A DNA stretch of 64,000 nucleotides from Pseudorasbora parva (Eukaryota > Chordata > Actinopteri > Cypriniformes > Gobionidae). The position numbers and the translations under genes were made by a program. The notes beneath the pieces were generated by a model. That model saw only the letters and a list, made by a program, of their open reading frames with translations, did no database searches and was not told where the DNA came from. Below, piece after piece: positions 1 to 9,805 of the stretch; the first letter of the stretch is position 1, and each line of letters opens with the position of its first letter. The DNA is taken from NCBI RefSeq assembly GCF_024679245.1, contig NC_090173.1, positions 49,268,876-49,332,875 of the forward strand. The letters are read 5' to 3'.

Positions 1-98
1 CTTTACCCTTAAACTCAACCATACCACCACACCTGTCCCTAACTTTACCCTTAAACTCACCCATACCACCACACCTGTCCCTAACTTTACCCTTAAAA
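1..98. repeat. 42-bp minisatellite, about 2.3 copies
   Basis: Two 42-bp copies (1-42 and 43-84) differ by one base, and a third partial copy ends near 98. The unit contains CTTTACCCTTAAACTCA and CCATACCACCACACCTGTCC. It lies in an intron of the FAM20C-type gene and is cut by the window edge, so the true copy number is unknown. Confidence 0.9.
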
Positions 99-324
99 AA
101 TGTTATGTAAGTACATAGTAGGGCCACCTAAAATAAAGTGGGACGTCAGTTTGTTTTTATGATTCAGACAGATCAGAGGTTGGTCCTGTTAGTGTTGATG
201 TCCCCCAGGGCTCAATTTTCAGTCATTTGCTCTTTAGCATTTTTAATATTTTTAACTTATTATTTAAGTTGTACATACCATGTTAATCCTCCCCTATTTC
301 ACTCTCTCTTTTTGAATTGAACAG

Positions 325-406
325 GCAACATGGATCGCCACCATTACGAGACTTTTGAGAAGTTTGGAAATGAGACTTTCATTATTCATTTGGACAACGG
401 CAGAGG
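325..406 (+). CDS. fam20c: FAM20C-type Golgi kinase, antepenultimate coding exon
   Basis: This 82-bp internal exon lies between a pyrimidine-rich acceptor ending ACAG (321-324) and a GTAAGC donor at 407. Read from the ATG at 330 it gives MDRHHYETFEKFGNETF followed by IIHLDNGRG. These are hallmarks of the FAM20C C-terminal kinase lobe. The Asp of MDRHHYE corresponds to the catalytic-loop Asp (human D458), and the Asp of LDNGRG to the metal-binding DFG-type Asp (human D478). NET is an N-glycosylation sequon at the place of a known human site. FAM20C phosphorylates S-x-E motifs of secreted proteins in the Golgi lumen and is needed for biomineralisation. The exon ends after two bases of a Gly codon and continues in phase at 8671. 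The ATG is internal, not a start. Teleosts have several FAM20C paralogues and I cannot say which this is. Confidence 0.9.
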
Positions 407-1261
407 GTAAGCCGTCTTTATTAATGTGTAACGTCCTGTCCGTCCTTCACACCACACTCCACAAAGCTCCAGATGACTCCACAGGCATTTCCTTTTTACA
501 CTGAAACCATGGAAACAGAGTGTTTCTATCTGAAGAGGTGTGAATATGTAGATGTGGAGAGGAAGGTCAGGCTGATATGGTTTCGTGTCTCAGGGTGTAA
601 TATGTGTGCAGTTGAAGGGCTCACAGTGGGTAAAAGTCACACAGGTGCTCGTACAGATAAAGGATTTTGATTAAACTGACATTCTGCTTGACTGAAGTGG
701 CATAATTTTCATTCTCTACATTTGTTGCTAAAGTAGGCCACTGTGTAGCGCCACAAGTCTCTCAATGCCAGATCAATGTAAGCCTGGCTTAAACTTACTG
801 AACTGAATTTCTAATGGGGTTTTACTGCTACCAATGCGTTGCAAAGTTCCTGTCGTGAAGTTATATATAGGGCTACTCTTTATTTGTCAGCATTTTTTTA
901 CTGTTACTGTTCTGTCATTACTTGTGTTACAGAGTTTTACAAAACAGAAATAATAATATAACATGATGTAAGTTGTTAATGTAAGAGCTGCATTTACATT
1001 GGTCTTTAATAAAGAGCTGAAAGTACAATTTGGTGAGTTCTTCTTATTCTAACTTTTATAACTGCTAAAAGTTGAAATAAGATACTGCATACAATGTGTG
1101 CAATTTCCCTGAATCATTTGAATATCATACGTATATACTTAATAGTATCTTTAAAATTATGAAAAGAAGTATAGAATACTTTAAAAACAAGTACTTTGTA
1201 TGGATATAATGAGTTCAACTTTTTGTAACCCACTTAAGTAGGACTTAATTAAATCTTTATA
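407..1261 (+). other. FAM20C-type intron, 5' part
   Basis: Intron sequence between the first visible exon and the Tc1 insertion. It is AT-rich and I see no exon, RNA gene or clear intact transposon. The stretch from about 1130 to 1260 resembles the AAGTATACTTTAAAGT-type dispersed repeat seen better at 8400-8630, but too weakly to delimit. The TA at 1260-1261 is the target dinucleotide of the following Tc1 element. Confidence 0.6.
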
Positions 1262-1402
1262 CACTTATCAGGCTTAACATTATTTAAATATTATTAACCT
1301 ACTATGTGTTGTGCCACTTTTGCTGCCAAAACAGCTCTGACCCATCGAGGCATTGACTCCACTAGACCCCGGAAACTGTGCTATGGTAACTGCACCAATA
1401 TG

Positions 1403-1469
1403 TTTAAGAGTGTAAACGGGGTCTGAAACCTTTTGAGCTGATCCACTTTTGACCACTTCCAGAGATAGT
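1403..1469. mobile_element. Short MITE-like insert inside the Tc1 copy
   Basis: This stretch interrupts otherwise recognisable Tc1 sequence. It is bordered by CCAATATG (1395-1402) and CCAAGATG (1470-1477), which look like an 8-bp target duplication with one mismatch. It shares GGTCTGAAACCTTTTG and GACCACTTC-type text with the reverse complement of about 12,700-12,760. An hAT-type MITE fragment is the likely origin; the family is not identified. Confidence 0.5.
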
Positions 1470-1831
1470 CCAAGATGTCCTTAAGTCCTGTAAGTTGCAA
1501 GGGATGATCAGACTAGTTTGTTCAGCACACAGATGCTCGATTGGATTGAGATCTAGGGAATTTGGAGGTCAAGTCAACACCTCAAACTTTTGATTGTGCT
1601 CCCCAAACCATTCTGGAACCATTTTTGCTTCATGACAGGGCGCATGATCCTGCTGAAAGGGTCCACAGCCACCACAGAAATCCGTTTCCATGAAAGAGTG
1701 TATATGGTCTGCAACAATTCTTAGGTAGATGGTACGTGTCAAAGTAACATCCACATGGATGGCAGGACCCAAAGTTTCCCAGTAGTACATTGCCCAAAGC
1801 ATCACACTGCTTCTGCCGGCTTGCCTTCTTC

Positions 1832-1835
1832 ACAT
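1832..1835. repeat. Target site duplication, left copy (ACAT)
   Basis: ACAT immediately precedes the retrotransposon terminus TGTTACG and is repeated at 7065-7068 just after the other terminus TTCTTAACA. Removing the element and one copy restores continuous Tc1 sequence (CTTCTTCACAT then AGTGCATCCTGG). A 4-bp duplication fits a Ty3/gypsy integrase. Confidence 0.85.
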
Positions 1836-2582
1836 TGTTACGACCGCTAGGGGTCAGCCGTAACAAAAAGGAAGCGAGTCTCACTACCAGAGAGATATCA
1901 AAATGATGCAAGTTTATTTACAATGAAAATAAGGGTTTCAACAAAAGGGGCAGACACGGCCAAAACAATAAACAAAACAATCTTCTTTTGAACCTAAATT
2001 ACCTAACCAAAAAAATAAAGAAAACAAAACACAACTTAACTTACCTATCTCCCTTAACCATAAACAAAGTGATAAACATAAATAAATTGGTGTCTAACCC
2101 CCCCCCCTTTTAAAGTGGTAAAAATATATACAATAGTATTTACAGTTGTATATACAGGGTCTTGGCAAACAAATCCGATTCAGTGTTCAATAAGCGTAGT
2201 CAAGCAGGCAGGGATCAAAAATAGAGTGGATAATCAGATGGTAACAATAAACAAACACTCACAACCTCCTAAAACACTCACAATCTCTCTGGCATGACAC
2301 TCTCAAACAAACGATGACGAAACGAACGGTATAATCAGAAAGTCACTGGAAGCGAAGAACGAGGGCGATATAGCACAAAGTCAACGAGGCACAAGGCAAA
2401 GGCTGAGTGTTTGGGGCGGTCCTTAAGTACTGGTCAGGTGTTTAGAGGGACCAATCCGTGTTTCTCCACCGGTAAGTGGAAACCACGCCCACCTGGAACA
2501 CAGACACAACTATACATACAGAAAGAGTATATACACAGACAAATGACAGATTAAAACAGATAGATACCTTGGGTTCTTAACA
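1836..2582 (-). repeat. 3' LTR of the Gmr1-like element
   Basis: About 747 bp, starting TGTTACGACC and ending GGTTCTTAACA on the + strand, so the ends are TGTTA...TAACA as expected for an LTR. Its right-hand 19 bp recur at 7046-7064, the only remnant of the other LTR. The internal side is bordered by the purine tract used for plus-strand priming. Confidence 0.85.
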
Positions 2583-2592
2583 CCCCCCTCCA
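2583..2592 (-). other. Polypurine tract of the retrotransposon
   Basis: On the minus strand the sequence reads TGGAGGGGGG directly before the LTR start TGTTAAGAACCC. This is the expected place and composition for the plus-strand primer of reverse transcription. It lies about 22 bp after the end of the gag-pol frame. Confidence 0.8.
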
Positions 2593-2614
2593 TAAAAATA
2601 AAACACGTAATGTT

Positions 2615-5600
2615 TTACTGATTGACACGGGATAGTGAGTCAGCAATGACATTTTCAATACCTCTTTTATGACAGATTTTCAGATTGTAACTTTGACAGA
2701 TCAAAGACCATCGCATTAAACGATGATTGGCATTAGACATTTGTTGAAGGAATGTAAGGGGGTTATGATCAGTGAAGATAGTCACAGGTTGTACACTAGA
2801 ACCGATATACACTTCAAAGTGCTGTAAGGCAAGAATCAAGGCTAGGGCCTCTTTCTCTATGGTGCTGTAGTGAATTTGATGCTTCAAGAATTTTTTTGAA
2901 AAGAAGCTGATGGGATGATTCAAACCATCCGTACCAGTCTGCAATAAGACAGCACCAACACCAGTACCACTAGCATCAACTTCTAACAGAAATGGCTTTT
3001 CAAAATTGGGTGCAACGAGGACAGGTGTACTACAGAGCAGAGTTTTCAGAGCATCAAAAGCAGATTGACAAACAGAATTCCACCTGAATGAGGCTGTTTT
3101 TCGCAGTAACCCAGTGAGAGGGCTAGCAACGTCAGAGAAATTTTTACAAAAACATCGATAGTAACCGGTCATTCCCAAAAAACGGCGGAGCTCTCTTCTC
3201 GTTTGAGGGACTGGAAAGTCGAGGATAGCCTGAATTTTTGAGTTCAGTGGGCGAACATGACCACTACCGACTTCTTTACCCAAGTATGTGATGGTAGCAC
3301 ATCCAAATTCACACTTAGCTAGATTCAAGGTAAGATTAGCATCTCTGAGACGTTTAAAGACTTCCTCTAAAGTGTTCAGATGATCTTCCCAAGTGTTAGC
3401 ATAACACACAACGTCATCTAAATATGCCTCACAATTTGATACATTGGATAACACAATGGACATTAAACGTTGAAAGGTAGCTCCAGCGTTTCGAAGGCCA
3501 AAAGGCATAACCCGGTATTGTAGGAACATTTCAGGGGTGGCGAAGGCAGAGATTTCGGAGGCCCGCTCTGTGAGCGGCACTTGCCAATAACCTTTTAGTA
3601 GATCAAGTTTTGTTACGAATTTAGCATTTCCCACACGATCAACACAGTCTTCCATGCGTGGCAGTGGAAATGAATCAGCCTTAGTCAACGCATTAACTTT
3701 TCTGTAATCTGTACAGAATCTCGAAGTACCGTCTGGCTTAGGGACGAGAAGACATGGTGAGCACCATGGACTGGAACTAGGGACTGCTAAGTTATGTTCA
3801 AGTAAATAATGAGTTTCCTTCCCCATCAGGTCTCTCTTAAGTGGATTAACACGATAAGCGTTCTGTTTAACAGGTGCATGGGACCCAACATCAATATCGT
3901 GTTTTATCACGTGTGTAGTGGTAGGATAGTCACTGAACAAAGTCGGATATCTTTCCACCAAAGTTTGTATATCAGCCTGGGCAGACGTAGACAAGTGTAA
4001 CAATTTTGCTGAAAAGTTTGACAGAGTCTCTGAGTTGGATAACCGAGCAGTTGAGAATGTAGCACTATTCATCTTCAAACCGTCTACTTCAGGCGAATAA
4101 TCTGACGGTGGTACATTCACTGGGGCGACAGTAACAACGGGGATCTTAGCCTCAGAGTTAGGACGGGTCACATACCCCTTTAGCATATTAATGTGACAAA
4201 CTCTCGACTTTCTCTTACGCTCGGGGGTATCAACTACATAATCGGTATCGCTTAGTTTCTCTTTAATCTCATAAGGCCCAGTAAATTTAGCTCGAAGCAC
4301 TGAACCAGGCACGGGAAGTAAAACGAGAACTCTGTCTCCAATCTGGAAACCGCGCTGTTCAGCTTTTTGGTCATATCGAGTTTTCATTTGGTCTTGGGCT
4401 GAATCAAGCGAATGTTTTGCCAGCTTCCAGAGTTTATGCAGTCTTTCACGAAAAGCGCTAACGTAATCTAGGATGTTTGTAGTGGGAGACGAACGGTCGG
4501 AAGAAAGAATCTGTTCTTGTAAAATTTTCAAGGGGCCACGCACAGTGTGTCCAAAAATCAACTCAGAAGGACTGAACCCAAGGGACGCTTGAGTCGTGGT
4601 ACGTATTGCAAACAACAAGAGTGGGACCTCTTCATCCCATTCTTTCTGTTCTCCGACACAAAACGTTCGCAACATGGATTTGAGAGTTTGATGAAAACGT
4701 TCGAGGGCACCTTGCGACTGAGGGTGGTAAGCGCTAGATACTTGATGTTTAATGTTTAGTTTTTTTATTACTTTGGCGAACACTTTGGACATGAAATTAG
4801 TACCTTGATCAGATTGAATGTATTTCGGCACTCCGAAAGTGGTACAGAATTTTATAATTGCTTTGACAATAGCATGAGCCTTAAGGGAACGAAGTGGTAT
4901 CGCTTCGGGATACCTGGTTGACGCACACATCAACGTTAACAAATACGAATTTCCTGATTTTGTTTTGGGTAATGGCCCAACGCAATCAATCAAGATTCGC
5001 TCAAATGGTTCGCCAAGCACGGGTATTGGCTTCAATGGGGCTGGAGGGATAACTTGATTGGGCTTACCTGATACTTGACATGCGTGACAGGACTTACAGA
5101 ATTTGGAAACGTCAGATTTCATCGAAGGCCAAAAAAAGTGTTTCAAAAGATTATCGTAAGTTTTTCGGATGCCTACATGACCAGAAAGTTCATGGTCATG
5201 TGCCACACTCAATACCTGTTCTCGAAAGGGTTTTGGAACAACAACCTGAAAAACAGTACCCCAGTCATCCTTGACATGTCTAGGAGACCACTTACGCATA
5301 AGAACGCCATCTTCAAAGAAGTAGGTCGCAGGATGTTCTGGCAAAACAGTCGGCTCGACAGCAGCTGCAAAACAGTGACACAGACTTTGATCGGCACTTT
5401 GTGCCTCAATTAACGTAGTTTTACCAAATGGTAAATCAACATCTGGAAGTGCACACACTTTCAACTGAACCGAATCAACTTTCTCTGTTTCAGCAGAATT
5501 GTCAGCACACAAAAATGTTTTTGACAGATCAACGGAATCTTTGAATTTATGAGCTTGAGCTCGTGTCACTACACATGTGCAAAACACTTCAGGAAACTCC

Positions 5601-7108
5601 CCTTGCAACGCATCCTCGTCGTGCGTATCAGGAACATCTATCACTTCGGGTAAACAGAAAACTTTGTCACCGGCTAGATCATTGCCTAAAATGAGCGATA
5701 CACCTTTAACAGGTAATTCAGATCGAACTGCCAGCTTAACTGTCCCTGAAATTATTCCAGAGCGTAAATGGACACTGTGCAAAGGAACTTTAACTACAGT
5801 GAGGTCAATACCTTGCACTAACACACTGGAACCACAACTTGACTTTTCAGAAAACGGTAACACCCTCTCTAAAATGAAAGATTGCGCCGCGCCCGTATCA
5901 CGGAGCATGCGAATGCTTTTCGTTTCAGAGTCGGCTTCCTTAAGTGACACGACACCATCAAAAATAAATGGCTCAAAAGCAGATTCAGTGGTTGTATCTA
6001 AAGATACTAGCTCAGGGTACACATCAGGTCGATCAACTAATGCAACACTTTTAAAAGTGGTCGCTTTCTTACCGGCTTTACGCTTCAAAACGGGGCAAAC
6101 GGCAATGAGATGCCCCAACTCATGACAGTAAAAACATTCACGGTTTTCGCTGCGATCTGCACTTGAATCGTTCTTGGGTACCACTGTGGTATCCTTAGGA
6201 CTACGAACTCGATCGGGGAAGTTACGCTTTGCGGGTGAAAACACTATTCTGTGCGTGAGTACAAACTCATCAGAAAAAACTGCAGCTTCAGACAAAGAGG
6301 ACACTTTCTGTTCATTTAAGTAAACCACAATTTTCTCCGGTAGACAATTCTTAAATTCTTCTAGCAAAATCAGCTCTTTAAGCTGCTCAAACGTGACGAC
6401 TTTATTCGCAGTACACCATTTATCAAATAAATTTGCCTTGTCTCTGGCAAACTCCACATGTGTTTGACTAGAGGTTTTCACATGATTTCGAAACTTTTGC
6501 CGGTATGCTTCGGGAACTAATTCATAAGCGCGCAAAACGGCGGTCTTCATCACATCATAATCCAAGCTCTGTTCAAGCGTTAACGCTGAACAGACCTCCT
6601 GGGCTTTACCGACGAGCTTACACTGTAACAACAGCGGCCAAACATTCCGCGGCCATTTTAACGTGGCGGCGATTCGCTCAAACACAGTGAAATAAGTGTC
6701 AACCTCACTTTCACGGAACAACGGAACTAGTGCTATTTGACGACTAATATCAAATCCGGGTTGACTTACTTGTGGGGTGCGTCGAGGTGCAGGAATAGGG
6801 CTCGGAGTGGAAGCGGTGATGGGCGACGACACAGGCACGCTCGCGCCAGGCGCATCAACAGCTGAGGGGTGAACAGGCGATTTTGTTTTCAGTTCGAGCT
6901 CCAGCTCCTTGAGCTTGATTGCTCGCTTGATTTCAAGTTCAACTGTGCGTGCATGCAGCAGCTGACTCTGATATTGTTGCCTGCCCAACTCCAACTCCAG
7001 CTCTTTCAGTTTGATCGCCAGTAAGGGATTTTGCGGAGACGGCAAATACCTTGGGTTCTTAACAACATAGTGCATCCTGGTGCCATGTGTTCCCCAGGTA
7101 AGCAACAC
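2615..7108 (-). CDS. Gag-Pol polyprotein of a Gmr1-like Ty3/gypsy element
   Basis: A single open frame of 1,497 codons. Residues 1-21 are not native: they come from flanking Tc1 DNA and the 19-bp LTR remnant, so the true start has been lost. Then come a charged, probably coiled-coil segment (about 30-76), a capsid region with a SCAN-like stretch (about 195-290), a zinc knuckle CFYCHELGHLIAVC (325-338), an aspartic protease (DTGA 404-407) and an integrase. The integrase has an HHCC finger (H639/H644, C674/C677) and a catalytic D708, D767, E803 triad with D-35-E spacing. Next are a reverse transcriptase (D1169, YLDD 1229-1232) and RNase H (D1378, E1420, D1447, D1490). All key residues are present and there is no internal stop or frameshift, suggesting recent insertion. 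Gag and Pol are in one frame. Confidence 0.93.
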   Translation of the reverse strand: MLLTWGTHGTRMHYVVKNPRYLPSPQNPLLAIKLKELELELGRQQYQSQLLHARTVELEIKRAIKLKELELELKTKSPVHPSAVDAPGASVPVSSPITASTPSPIPAPRRTPQVSQPGFDISRQIALVPLFRESEVDTYFTVFERIAATLKWPRNVWPLLLQCKLVGKAQEVCSALTLEQSLDYDVMKTAVLRAYELVPEAYRQKFRNHVKTSSQTHVEFARDKANLFDKWCTANKVVTFEQLKELILLEEFKNCLPEKIVVYLNEQKVSSLSEAAVFSDEFVLTHRIVFSPAKRNFPDRVRSPKDTTVVPKNDSSADRSENRECFYCHELGHLIAVCPVLKRKAGKKATTFKSVALVDRPDVYPELVSLDTTTESAFEPFIFDGVVSLKEADSETKSIRMLRDTGAAQSFILERVLPFSEKSSCGSSVLVQGIDLTVVKVPLHSVHLRSGIISGTVKLAVRSELPVKGVSLILGNDLAGDKVFCLPEVIDVPDTHDEDALQGEFPEVFCTCVVTRAQAHKFKDSVDLSKTFLCADNSAETEKVDSVQLKVCALPDVDLPFGKTTLIEAQSADQSLCHCFAAAVEPTVLPEHPATYFFEDGVLMRKWSPRHVKDDWGTVFQVVVPKPFREQVLSVAHDHELSGHVGIRKTYDNLLKHFFWPSMKSDVSKFCKSCHACQVSGKPNQVIPPAPLKPIPVLGEPFERILIDCVGPLPKTKSGNSYLLTLMCASTRYPEAIPLRSLKAHAIVKAIIKFCTTFGVPKYIQSDQGTNFMSKVFAKVIKKLNIKHQVSSAYHPQSQGALERFHQTLKSMLRTFCVGEQKEWDEEVPLLLFAIRTTTQASLGFSPSELIFGHTVRGPLKILQEQILSSDRSSPTTNILDYVSAFRERLHKLWKLAKHSLDSAQDQMKTRYDQKAEQRGFQIGDRVLVLLPVPGSVLRAKFTGPYEIKEKLSDTDYVVDTPERKRKSRVCHINMLKGYVTRPNSEAKIPVVTVAPVNVPPSDYSPEVDGLKMNSATFSTARLSNSETLSNFSAKLLHLSTSAQADIQTLVERYPTLFSDYPTTTHVIKHDIDVGSHAPVKQNAYRVNPLKRDLMGKETHYLLEHNLAVPSSSPWCSPCLLVPKPDGTSRFCTDYRKVNALTKADSFPLPRMEDCVDRVGNAKFVTKLDLLKGYWQVPLTERASEISAFATPEMFLQYRVMPFGLRNAGATFQRLMSIVLSNVSNCEAYLDDVVCYANTWEDHLNTLEEVFKRLRDANLTLNLAKCEFGCATITYLGKEVGSGHVRPLNSKIQAILDFPVPQTRRELRRFLGMTGYYRCFCKNFSDVASPLTGLLRKTASFRWNSVCQSAFDALKTLLCSTPVLVAPNFEKPFLLEVDASGTGVGAVLLQTGTDGLNHPISFFSKKFLKHQIHYSTIEKEALALILALQHFEVYIGSSVQPVTIFTDHNPLTFLQQMSNANHRLMRWSLICQSYNLKICHKRGIENVIADSLSRVNQ
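7046..7064 (-). repeat. 5' LTR remnant, 19 bp
   Basis: ATACCTTGGGTTCTTAACA is identical to the internal-side end of the 3' LTR (2564-2582). Beyond it, at 7045, the sequence goes straight into gag rather than into LTR. The outer terminus and its target duplication are intact, so the loss is internal to the element. Confidence 0.85.
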
Positions 7109-7577
7109 ACACGCACCCGTCCATCCATGTGATGTAAAAGAAAATGTAATTAATCAGACCAGGCCACGTTCTTCCATTGCTCTGTGGTTGAGTTCTGATG
7201 CTCACATGCTCACTGTAGGTGCTTTAAGTGGTGATCAGGGGTCAGCATGGGCACCCTGACTGGTCTGCGCCTATGCAGCCCCATACGCAACAAACTGCAA
7301 AGCACTGTGTATTCTGACACCTTTCTATTAGAACCAGCATTAAATTCTTGAGCGATTTGAGCTACAGTACCTCGTCTGTTTGATTGGACAACATGGACAT
7401 TGTCGCCGGTTCACCCCTGTTCCTTCCTTGGACTACTTTTGATGGATAATGACCACTGCAGACCGGAAACACCCCACAAGAGCTGAAGTAGTGGAGATGC
7501 TCTGATTCAATCGTCTAGCCATTACAATTTGGCCCTGCCAGATCATTAAAGTCATAATGTTATGCCTGATCGGCGTA

Positions 7578-7784
7578 TAATTCATAATTACTCTAAGTTG
7601 ATGAGTTGATTTATCCATGTTTTAATATGCCTCTGGCTTTTTAGGTCAGGTAGAATCTGCTATCTCTGACCTAGTTTGTTTGAAATCCACTGTTTTACGC
7701 CAACTGGCAACCTGGGATGTGGAAATATTACTGGGTAAATGAGCAGTAGGCGGGATCACACACACCAAAACAAAAACAGATGCT
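7578..7784 (+). other. Intron spacer
   Basis: Short intron stretch after the Tc1 end. It has no recognisable gene or repeat boundary. Confidence 0.5.
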
Positions 7785-8340
7785 GTTTTCGAAATCAAAA
7801 TCCCCTATACACCCATTCACTATTTCCTATATTACTCCACTAATATAGTCCACTTGGAGGAGTGAATGAAAACGATTGAGTGAATTTGTCCCGGGAGTCC
7901 CGGGAGGGCTGTCACTTTTGCATAGTTTGTGCTCGCTGTTTAATAATAATTTGAAACTTAGCAAACTGGTAGTTCCAGTTGGAATGTAAAGATTTATCTA
8001 AATCTCTGTCATGGAAACTATATATAAACCTTAATTAAACAACTGAAGAGTCAATTCAAATTTATAATTATAACTGTATATTACGGGTTGGTAAATGCAT
8101 GGATAATTGATTCAGCAGTGGGTGCCATCTTCTGGCAAGACACAGGAATTCATTCAGCAAGTGCATTATGGGTATTCTCTACAGCCACTGAGTATCAGTT
8201 GTACTCTCATTGTTGCGGTGCATTGTGGGATTGAAGGAGTCCTGTCAATAACATCCACTATGGTTTTGGACACTACTACAAATGACTGTCCCTTCAAATA
8301 GTGCCTTATTTAAGGGTATAAGGGGCGATTTCGGACACAG
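7785..8340. mobile_element. hAT-like MITE with long inverted ends
   Basis: The left end (TTTTCGAAATCAAAATCCCCTA with CCATTCACTATTT) is a degraded inverse of the right end (CAAATAGTGCC, TTAAGGGTATAAGGGG, CGATTTCGGACACAG). The body has a TTCACTATTTCC and GAGTGAATGAAAACG text common in teleost non-autonomous elements. There is no transposase. The target duplication is not clear and boundaries are good to about 10 bp. Confidence 0.6.
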
Positions 8341-8399
8341 CCAGACATTCCAACACAGAACGCATATTTTAAAGTAGAGTAACTGACTGTTGCATTATT

Positions 8400-8635
8400 T
8401 TTCAGAGTTATGGTATTTTTGTGCTTTAGTACATAAAAAGAATTAAATACATGACCTTTAATTTTACTTTAAAGTGTACTTAAGTGTGTTAAGAAACAGT
8501 CATAAAAGTGTGCTCTTTAAGTGCACTTAAGTGGCCTTTTATTTATTATTTTTAAATATATTCTTTTAAGATTTGAAATACACTATAAAGCACACATTCA
8601 ATACAATTAATCTCCATTTAAAAATACAAAATATC
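8400..8635. repeat. Dispersed AT-rich repeat, copy 1
   Basis: Contains TTTACTTTAAAGTGTACTTAA and a tail with GCACACATTCAATACAATTAA. A related tail (GTACACATTCAGTACAATTAA) occurs at about 28,110, and both copies carry ACTTTAAAGT-type palindromes. It is probably a MITE family; ends are not defined. It sits immediately before the penultimate exon's acceptor. Confidence 0.5.
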
Positions 8636-8670
8636 AGACATTCAACTTCTGTTTCTTTCTAACCCCTCAG

Positions 8671-8730
8671 GTTTGGAAAGCATTCACATGATGAAATGTC
8701 CATCCTGGTCCCGTTGACTCAGTGCTGCAG
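8671..8730 (+). CDS. fam20c: FAM20C-type kinase, penultimate coding exon
   Basis: This 60-bp exon lies between the acceptor ACCCCTCAG (to 8670) and the donor GTAAGA at 8731. Its first base completes the Gly codon left by the exon at 325-406, and the translation is FGKHSHDEMSILVPLTQCC then a split Arg codon. In FAM20C this segment follows the metal-binding Asp. The two adjacent Cys correspond to residues forming disulfides with the kinase core and with a Cys near the C-terminus, fitting a protein folded in the secretory lumen. Phase (two bases carried over) matches the next exon at 10994. Intron length between the visible exons is 8.26 kb, most of it transposons. Confidence 0.9.
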
Positions 8731-9805
8731 GTAAGATTATTTGTTTCTCCTCTTTGAGACATCTCTTGAATTGAGGCAATAGCCTCCCAACTGCGAGAGT
8801 GACTGCAGTGCAGTAATTCACTATAGCACTGACACAAACACATCCTGCTGTCTGCTGTGCTATTGAACATTCACATTTATTTCCTCTGGCGGATGTTTCC
8901 TTGCTGTAGAACAATCTATATGGATGGTCGCAAAAAACACATCAATGCATACTTATGCTATGTAAGCTGGTCATGGTAAAGACCACTCTGTTGCTTTTGT
9001 CACAGTTTGCATGTTGTCATAATTGATTATTCTAAGGGACTGTTCACACAGAACAAGTTTTTGCATTACACTGTGCTACATTTTTCATTGATTTTCTATG
9101 TGAACATGCGCTAGATGGATGTCTTTGACCTTTTAAAAAATGCATCTTTGAACGTGAATAAAGTATCTTGAGACCTTGCATATTTTTCCTCTAAAGAAAA
9201 CTTTTTTTTGCAAAAGTGCCTACACAACTTACAGCTTTACTGTAAAAACAAGTTAATGTGTTCATGTCCTCATTTACTGAGAATGTGCGCTTTAATAAAT
9301 CACAGATGCTAGTCCATATTGTGATTTGATTAAAGTGTAAGTTTGCTGATTTTCAACCTGCTTTGTATTGTTACAATGTCAGTGGTATATGTAAAATAAC
9401 TTTTTTTTTTTTTTTTTGCACTCACATGCTAATTTGCACTGTTTAGTAAATCTGACCCCTAATCTCTGCAGCCTAAAACAAAGAAAACTTTATCAATAAA
9501 TTGTTCAGAGAGTCTCTTTGCTGTTTGACACATTCATAACCACTTATTTTGTCGGTGCACTGTGGCAAGCTTTATGCATGCGTTTGCGTGCTAATTAGGC
9601 AATTAAAGGCTAGTTATTAAGATTTGGCTTATTAATGTACACGCATAATTAGATGACTAACCGCTCAAATTAACGACTAATAGTTGACTAGAAAAACATT
9701 TAGTCAAGGGCAGTCCTAGTAAATTCCCTTTTTCCAACTGGATTGAGCTCTGTCCGTGTAAAGCTCTACATACTAAGCAAATTAAAATGACGTAACTTCA
9801 CCATA
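8731..9805 (+). other. FAM20C-type last intron, 5' part
   Basis: Non-coding intron DNA with a T15 run near 9404-9418. I see no exon, RNA gene or clear transposon end before the hAT element's target duplication. Confidence 0.55.

Larger units (their letters stand above)
1836..7064 (-). mobile_element. Gmr1-like Ty3/gypsy LTR retrotransposon, 5'-truncated
   Basis: A minus-strand element of 5,229 bp inserted in a Tc1 copy and flanked by ACAT duplications. In transcription order it has a 19-bp 5' LTR remnant (7064-7046), one open gag-pol frame (to 2615), a purine tract and a full 3' LTR (2582-1836). The pol order is protease, integrase, reverse transcriptase, RNase H, so integrase precedes RT. 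That order defines the Gmr1-like group of deuterostome Ty3/gypsy elements; ordinary Ty3/gypsy elements carry integrase last. Loss of nearly all the 5' LTR and of the primer-binding site means this copy has no promoter of its own. It lies antisense in the FAM20C-type intron. Confidence 0.93.
1262..7575 (-). mobile_element. Tc1/mariner-like transposon, decayed, split by a retrotransposon
   Basis: The ends are inverted repeats: CACTTATCAGGCTTAACATT at 1262 and the complement of ATGTTATGCCTGATCGGCG ending at 7575, each flanked by TA. Minus-strand translation of about 1569-1805 gives Tc1 transposase catalytic-core text, including WETLGPAIHVDVTLTRT and FQQDHAPCHEAK. The part beyond 7069 continues the same consensus. 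The transposase is broken by stops and indels and cannot be functional. At 1836-7064 a Ty3/gypsy element interrupts it. A further insert of about 67 bp (1403-1469), flanked by near-identical octamers CCAATATG and CCAAGATG, matches the reverse complement of DNA near 12.7 kb. Without the retrotransposon the element is about 1.1 kb. Confidence 0.88.

Noticed and set aside
5577..6125. Plus-strand 182-codon open frame
   Set aside because: It lies antisense to the retrotransposon gag-protease region and has no family signature.
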